Below, in pieces: positions 57,539-64,000 of a stretch of DNA of 64,000 bases (within the stretch, counting starts at the first letter, position 1; every line of letters starts with the position of its first letter). The DNA is from Hydnum rufescens UP504 (lineage: Eukaryota > Basidiomycota > Agaricomycetes > Cantharellales > Hydnaceae). Below the pieces are notes generated by a model, which did no database searches, had not been told where the DNA came from, and saw nothing but the letters and a program-made list of their open reading frames with translations. Both the position numbers and the translations under genes were made by a program. The DNA lies in NCBI GenBank assembly GCA_014904985.1, contig MU128995.1:143551-207550 (forward strand), given 5' to 3'.

Positions 57539-60500
57539 ATGTGGGAATCTATTCGCAAGCTTTTTAAAGCGGACAGGGACAGCAATAAGCGCTTCAGGGT
57601 CCTCATACTTGGACCGGCGAACGCAGGAAAGACCACTCTGCTCAAGCGACTAACGGACAGCCCTGCGGGCGCGGCGATAGTGACCCGGAACGGAAAACGT
57701 GTAATTACTATGTTTGAACTCAGCAGAGATGCTGGTCCAACCCATCCCTTTATCCCAGGTCAAGGAGGTCCCAAAAGGATATGATCGAGTAAGAGCCATC
57801 CTAGCAAATGTACCGTGCGGTTGTTCGATGCTTTTACACCATCTAGCGAGAGATCCATAATATCAACGACGAAATCACGTACGCGTCAAACCCGGCCTTC
57901 GTTTTCCACGACTCTGGTGGTTTCGAGGCGGGAGGGGTCGAGGAGCTCGAGGCTGTCTGGAAATTTATTCGAAAGCGCTCGTTAGCTTCGCCTTCACAGC
58001 AGCTGCATGCGATTTGGTGCGTTCACCCATGCAGTTCCCACATCGTCATACTTCGATTCATGAATTGCGACAGGCTCTGTATTCCAACAGATAATGCCAG
58101 GCCCTTTGGATTCCTGCAGTCAGGCTTTTTCTCCCAATCCACGGCATCAGGTATGTCCCATCAGTAGCGACCTTCGACACTATGTGTTACGCACTGATCC
58201 ATGTATCCGTTCAGTGCCTGTTATTGGAATTTTCACCAAGTTGGATGGAAGAAGGACGAAAGTGGAGACTGAGGTTCTGGGCCCTGCTCCCCGCCCATCC
58301 GATTTCCGCGATCGTGCCCAGGAGGTGGATCAGAAAGTAGCTGAATTTGTCAATGGACTCGAGACACAATTTCGCAATGAGCGGTACCCACCTGCTGGTT
58401 TCATTGGGGTTGGAAGTATGTATACTCTATCCAAGCAGCAATTTTGGCACTTAAATCTATGGCCTAAAGACATGGATGAAGTCAGCATGCAGAGCATAGC
58501 ATTGTGCAATCATCTTCTTCAAGTCACTATGGATGCTCTTCCCCATGAGACCCAGAGATCATTACTCAGGCTCACGATTTGGAAAAGAAAATGCCGAATT
58601 CATACCATGTTTGTTTTAAAGCGGTGAGTTTGGATGTCCAACAGATTGATGGTGGCTCATGATTGTGTTTATCTCATAGTGTCCTTCATGCTGGAACTCA
58701 AGGTCCTGTCTCAAGCTGTATTGATGAGATGATGGTACAATTTGACTATGTTCAGGGAGCATTGTGGCTAGAGCCCAACAACCTGTGCAAGATGAAGAAT
58801 TGGAGTTACATGCAGACAAGGGTTTCAGGATTCTTATGGTGAGTGAATATATCCCTTGCAGAACATTTAAGGTACTGATTGTATCATGGGGGGTATAACT
58901 GTGCAACTGGTTCTGACAATATGACACATAATTTACTCATTGGATGGTGTTGACAACATAGGAGGTATGGCTGCAGGTTTTCACATTTGGTGCACAATCA
59001 TTGGCTTACATGTCTCTATGTGACACTGTCAATGTAGTTGGTCAGTCTGGATCTTGAATACATGGCCACTGACTGATATAATTTTTGCTGCCATTGGGAA
59101 CACAGTATGTGAGTCCAGATCTCCCCCAATTCCATGCATAGTCATTCCCTGATACAGCTTCTGGTGGAATCCACAACACAGGGGGTGAGTTTATGCATCT
59201 CTTAGTTGATATGAGGTGGCTGTATATCTTTTGGTGGCATGGATAACATAGCATGTGAGGATGGATCTCCCACCATTAGATCCACACTGTCACCAGCTGA
59301 TATCTCCCTTGGTGACATCAACCATGTAGGAAGTAAGACTGCACCTGTCATAGTTTCATATGTGGTCACTAGCTGATAGAACATTTGGTGGCATGAATGT
59401 AGGATGTGGGTTGGATTTCCCCACCATTCAAGCTGACTTACACATCTTTTCCATGGCATAAACAACATAGCTTGTATGTCCAGATGTCTTGGAATTTGAT
59501 GTATGGTCACTGACTGATAAATATTTTATTGACATTCACACTGTAGTATGTAAGTGTGGATTCAACATGGGATCCATGGTTGATACATCATTATGTGGAA
59601 TGGATAAAATAGGAGGTCAGTCCATATCTCCCAGCTTTCATTGGTGATTGTTGGCCAATGCATCATTTGGTGACATGGATAATGTAGTATGTAAGTAGGA
59701 ATTCCCTTTAAGTTAGCACCTGGTCACTGGTTGATCCATCATCCAATGGCATGGACAATGTAGAAAGTAAGTGTGGATCTCTTACAATTAGATGTGCTTG
59801 GGCAGGCTGATATCTCTTTGTCTGTCATGGACAATGTAGGGAGTAAGTTAAGATCTCTCACAATCTGATGGATGGTTCCTCATTGGTACATCATTTGGGA
59901 TTGACACCACAGCCTGTAAGTTTGGATATCTCCCAATTTGTTGAGTGTGGTCACTGGCTAATACATTGTTGATAATATAGGATGTAAGTCTGGATCTCCT
60001 CCCCCTTGATGCACTATCACTGGCTGACATAAATAACCAAGAATGTGGGCTGTCTTTCAATTTTGAGCTTGATCATTGGCTGAACCATCTTTTGCTGGCA
60101 CTGACAATATAGAATGTAAATCTGAATTTCTGATTCAATCTGTTGTTGGCTAATATATCTTTTGGTGAAGTTGACAATGGAGGCTGTATGTTTGGTTCTC
60201 TTCCAATGAGATGTACAGGTGCAGACTGATATTTCTTGGTCTGAATGGACAATGCAGGAAGTAGGGCTGGATCTCACAATTTAATGCATGGTCACTGTCT
60301 GATACATTGTTTGTTCCCATTGACAATGTAGCATGTAAGTTCAGATCTCTGCTGATTAAACATGAGGTCACTGGCCAATATATTCTTTGGTGACATTGAT
60401 AATGTAGCATGTAGGTTCTGCTGCCACTTTGATGGGCAATAACTGGCTGATACATTCTGGATGAACTTGACAATATAGCAGGTGAGCCTGGCTCATTTCT

Positions 60501-62536
60501 GACTCAGTGTGTGGTGACTTGCTGATCTCACCAATGGCATCAATGATGTAGCTGGTGGGCCCAGGAGTTCTCACAATTTGATGCAGGATTGCTGGCTGAT
60601 TCATCATCTGGTTGCATTGGCAATGTAGGAAGTGAGTGACCTCCCCCACCACTTGATATATAGGTGCTAGCTGATACAGTGGGATTGAAAATGTAGGAAG
60701 TGAGTGTGTGAATGACTGAGAATTTGACACATCATCCCTTGCTGATTCATCATTTGGTGGCATTAACAACATAGTGGGTAAGTGTGGATGTCATAGAATT
60801 CAATGTATTGTCCCTTGCTGACTCATCATTTGGTGCCATTGACCACATAGGAAGTAAGCACAGATGTCATAGAATTCAATGGATTGTCCCTTACTGATTC
60901 ATCATTTGGTGCCATTAACCTCATAGGCTGTAAGTGTGGTGGTCATAGAATTCAATGGATTGTTCCTTGCTGATTCATCATTTGGTGCCATTGGCCACAA
61001 AGTTTGTAAGTGTGAATTTCATAGAATTCAATGGATTGTCCCTTGCTGATTCATCATTTGGTGCCATTGGCCACATAGAGTGTAAGTGTGGATGTCATAG
61101 AATTCAATGGATTGTCCCTTGTTTATTCATCATTGGGTGCCATTGACCACATAGCATGTAAGAGTAGATGTCATAGAATTCAATGGATTGTCCCTTGCTG
61201 ACTCATCATTGGGTGCCATTGACCATATAGCTTGTAAGTGTAGATGTCATAGAATTCAATGGATTGTCCCTTGTTGATTCATCATTTGGTGCCATTGACC
61301 ACATAGCATGTAAGTGTGAATGTCATAGAATTCAATGGATTGTCCCTTACTGATTCATCATTTGGTGCCATTGACCACATAGGCTGTAAGTGTGGATGTC
61401 ATAGAATTCAATGGATTGTCCCTTGCTGATTCATCATTTGGTGCCATTGACCACATAGGATGTAAGTGTGGATGTTATAGAATTTAATGGATTGTTCCTT
61501 GCTGATTCATCTGTTGGTGATATTGACAACATAGGTTGTAAGTCCAGATCTCTTAGGATTTGATGCATCTTCTTCACTAATTCATCTTTTCATTCCATTG
61601 ACAATGTAGCAAGTGAGTCTGAATGTCTTGGAATTCAATACATCATCCCTTGCTGATTTCCTTTTTTAATGATAATGCAGCCTGTAAGTCCAGATGTCTC
61701 ATAATTCTATGCACCCTTACTTGATCATGGCTCACTTGGTGGTTTTGTTGCATAGGAGGTCAGTCCACACTTCCCACTCCTGGATTTGTGATCTCTGGAC
61801 AACTTATTTCATTACATCTACAACATAGGATGTATGTCCCCTCTGCTACTATTCTGTGTATGGTCCTGGCTCATACACATTTCACTGACATTTACAATGT
61901 TAGCTTGTGAGTTCATAAATTTATACAATGGAGTAATATCCTATTTTTTGGCTGCACTCCTTATACTTGGGTTTATTACAGGATAATGTAAGTTGCATTT
62001 AATGTGCCAAAGCCAAATGATTCTGTGTAATTATGGTCTCATCATTGCTCCCCTGTTATCTGGTAAATATTGTCAAGCCTCACCTCCATCCTTGACCTTA
62101 TCTCTCCCAAATTTTATTAGGTGCTCAAATATTCAGGCAGTCAAGGCCTGTGTGCCTTTCCTGAAACTTTTGGTCAGTTTAGATTTTCATTGATTTCCCC
62201 CCTCCAGTATGTCTAAGCAACCATTCCAGCATCACCTGCCTATTCCATCACACCCACATCTTCAATATCTGGTGTTTATTTGTTGTCAGGGTTGTGACTA
62301 ATTCTAACTGTGGATGGGATTGCTGATCTTGGTTTGTCAACCCAGTGATCATCCTTTGGATTCGGAGGGGGAGGAATGCTGATTCACCTGATGTGCCTGA
62401 AATAGAGCACACCACTAACTTGGTCCAGGCTCAAATCAGGAGTGAATTGGTGGATTATGGAGATTTTCAAGCACTGGACTCATATGCTACTGCAGACAGA
62501 CTGGCAAGGATCATTGATGAGTATACACCAATGTGA
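57539..62536 (+). CDS. P-loop GTPase-like protein whose C-terminal part is encoded by single-codon exons
   Basis: Exon 1 starts MWESIRKLFKADRD and holds the P-loop GPANAGKTTLLKRL. Later exons give DEITYASNPAFVFHDSGGFE (Walker B/G3), LHAIW, CIPTDNARPFG, PVIGIFTKLDGR (G4) and VDQKVAEFVNGLETQF. This is the 'G domain' GTPase family common in mushrooms. Exon 58680-58702 and exon 58756-58838 (ending RILM, phase 0) follow. The next 43 introns are separated by 41 exons of 3 nt and one of 6 nt; the chain then enters an exon at 62,121 (VLKYSGSQGLC) still in phase 0. The exact 3' end is unsure: the frame from 62,121 stops at 62,215, while 62,345-62,536 (ending ATADRLARIIDEYTPM) looks like a real last exon. 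Boundaries between 57,700 and 57,850 are not settled. Confidence 0.75.
58839..62120 (+). repeat. Tandem array of 43 introns separated by one-codon exons
   Basis: Every unit reads AG, three bases, GT. Exons (start, codon): 58962 GAG; 59038 TTG; 59106 TAT; 59182 GGG; 59252 CAT; 59330 GAA; 59403 GAT; 59471 CTT; 59547 TAT; 59613 GAG; 59688 TAT; 59764 AAA; 59840 GGA; 59913 CCT; 59981 GAT; 60042 AAT; 60113 AAT; 60183 GCT; 60258 GAA; 60332 CAT; 60408 CAT; 60479 CAG; 60552 CTG; 60629 GAA; 60697 GAA; 60775 TGG; 60851 GAA; 60927 GCT; 61003 TTT; 61079 AGT; 61155 CAT; 61231 CTT; 61307 CAT; 61383 GCT; 61459 GAT; 61535 GTT; 61610 CAA; 61681 CCT; 61756 GAG; 61829 GAT; 61904 CTT; 61982 GATAAT. Introns inside the array are 58-75 nt (first 123, last 133). 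Most have a CTGAY-like branch site 25-35 nt before AG. Confidence 0.8.
60775..61537 (+). repeat. Homogenised part of the array: ten 76-bp units
   Basis: Ten successive introns are each exactly 73 nt. By hand count they differ from their consensus at 0-8 positions, and one matches it exactly. The shared core includes 'catagaattcaatggattg' and 'ttcatcatttggtgccattg'. The eleven codons beside them (TGG, GAA, GCT, TTT, AGT, CAT, CTT, CAT, GCT, GAT, GTT) include nine different ones. Confidence 0.92.
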
Positions 62537-64000
62537 TGTGTGCAGAATACATGTATCAAGTCAAGAGATATCCTCCAATGTCATTAGTTGTCAATCCCTG
62601 TCTCTGATGGGCTGATCCACTCAGAGGTGGAGGTCAGTCTCAATGAATCAGGTGTGATACCCATGCACCACAGTGTAGGTCCAGGCTGGTCAGCTACTTG
62701 CATAGATCTCAAAAGGTATGTCAAATTGATGTGATATAGTACCTAACAGGGTAGAAAACTGTTCAACATCAAATACTGATCAAATGGGCATTTGATGATC
62801 ATACAAGCCACATTTGAGGATTTTTGATGTCAATTTGAGATCAAAAGTAGTGAACTTGTATATCTTCACAAGGCCTTGTTTCACTAGAGACTTATCACAA
62901 GTTCAAACTCAAGGTTATTTTTAATGTGATGATCAAAGAATGTGTTAATTTATTTAAGAGAGCCAGATTAAATATTAGTATTTTTAATCTTCTAGTATAG
63001 CTCTGTCTATAGCAGCAATGAGACCAGCCTCTTCACCTTGGACCACTGTACATCAGGACCTTCTTAGGTACCAAATCCCAGGCATTTTTTGGTACCTAAC
63101 TAGGTCCTCCCAGCCATGGGGCCCAATTGGGCCATTCACCTGGTAGCCACCAAACCAAATTAGGGCCCAAGTCTCTGACTTCATGCCTTGAGCATGCACT
63201 CACCAGCCTATACAACTTATCACAAGAGTAGACTTATAGCATTAAGCAGGCAGAAGAATCAAAGTTGGCTATTCTTGCAAGAAGCATGGCACTAAGTTAA
63301 GACTGTCCAAATGGCATAGATAATGAGACTGCAATCATAGAATATGGAAGAAGGCTGAGAATATATGAAAGGACAGCTCTGTGGATGCAAGAACAAGAGA
63401 TGCAAGGAATGTGATGGATGCAGAATTGTAGAGACTTGCATGAAGCATGATATTAAGTCAAGAGTGTCCAAATGATGCAGGTAATCCAAAGCCATCAAGT
63501 CCCCAGGTAGCCTGTGCCACATCCATAGATCCACACACACCCCCATTTCCATATTGTGTTAAGTTGAGACCATCTGGCACACCACTGGCACCTCCAAAGT
63601 CAAGGATGCCAATCTCACCATGTCCTTGTTGGTGCCCCATTGAAAATCCAAATAGGTCATTGGGTCATGTGGTTCCAGGATAATCACCAAGTTGTGAAGT
63701 AGAACCCTGAACCTTGGTCAGCCACTTAGAGGGGCATCAATACATATGTCAAACTGCATCAAATCAAAAGCCTAAGAGGCATCAAAATCCTTTGATATCA
63801 AATAATTTCAAGAAGGTGACCTTAGGTCAATCCATAGGTCTGCCCCACAGCCCAAATAACACTGTGAACAGAAGCACATGGATATATTTGCTGGGGGTAT
63901 CAGGATAGGTCCCATCAAGCCTGGGAAAGCCCCTGAAAGGGTCAGTGGACCATATGGCCATATTGTCAGTGATTACAATTATTGACTTGCTTATTCTCAT
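62537..64000. other. CpG-free flank, no gene supported
   Basis: I found no CpG in this stretch. Two related segments (about 63,260-63,310 and 63,430-63,480, with 'aagaagcatggcactaagtt' and a variant) form a short imperfect direct repeat, and 'ggtacc' inverted stretches occur near 63,065-63,105. Short frames on both strands show no known domain. Confidence 0.5.

Noticed and set aside
60700..61540. CRISPR-like array (regular 76-bp direct repeats)
   Set aside because: The variable part is only 3 nt, the repeats carry intron signals, and the genome is clearly eukaryotic.
58839..62120. Ordinary minisatellite lying in one long intron
   Set aside because: Not fully excluded, but AG-NNN-GT is kept in every unit while the rest diverges in length and sequence, triplets lack stops and phase is zero at both ends; selection on splicing explains this better.

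Overview
The window is nuclear DNA of a filamentous fungus, very probably a mushroom-forming basidiomycete (Agaricomycetes). Genes are cut by many introns of 50-75 nt with GT..AG ends and CTRAY branch sites. The content fits: FunK1 kinase, mushroom-type BTB/POZ genes, a chromodomain Ty3/gypsy element, CYP51 and a P-loop 'HDSGG' GTPase. Many genes carry single-base frame breaks, several in homopolymers, so 'pseudogene' below means 'broken as written' and does not exclude assembly error.

Layout. 1-9.7 kb: a tandem segmental duplication with two nitronate monooxygenase copies, one followed by an SCPx-thiolase remnant; the left copy also holds two insertions, one with a ~350-bp-arm inverted repeat. 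9.8-11.6 kb: intact TOM22 and a mitochondrial KHE1-type gene. 12.5-14.3 kb: decayed FunK1 kinase. 15.1-30.0 kb: tandem ~3.1-kb repeats of an unnamed gene family ('WLRLDRR'). The left repeat is split by an 8.6-kb chromovirus (456-bp LTRs, TSD CTCCT), which is itself split by a 664-bp solo LTR and carries a three-exon gene in antisense. 30-40.4 kb: 2OG-Fe(II) oxygenase, STK16/ENV7-like kinase, C2H2 zinc-finger gene, DSS1-like mitochondrial exoribonuclease and CYP51. 41-56.9 kb: five tandem BTB genes interleaved with four convergent HOP2-like copies.

57.5-62.5 kb holds the most unusual object. A P-loop GTPase gene continues into an array of 43 introns separated by exons of exactly one codon: 41 single-codon exons plus one of two codons, all phase 0 and none a stop. 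Ten consecutive introns are each exactly 73 nt and nearly identical, yet the codon between them differs almost every time. From about 58.62 kb to the window end there is almost no CpG (one found by eye, near 62,363). I infer a codon-cassette locus in which recombination or exon skipping could change a peptide codon by codon without frame loss. Transcript data would decide this.
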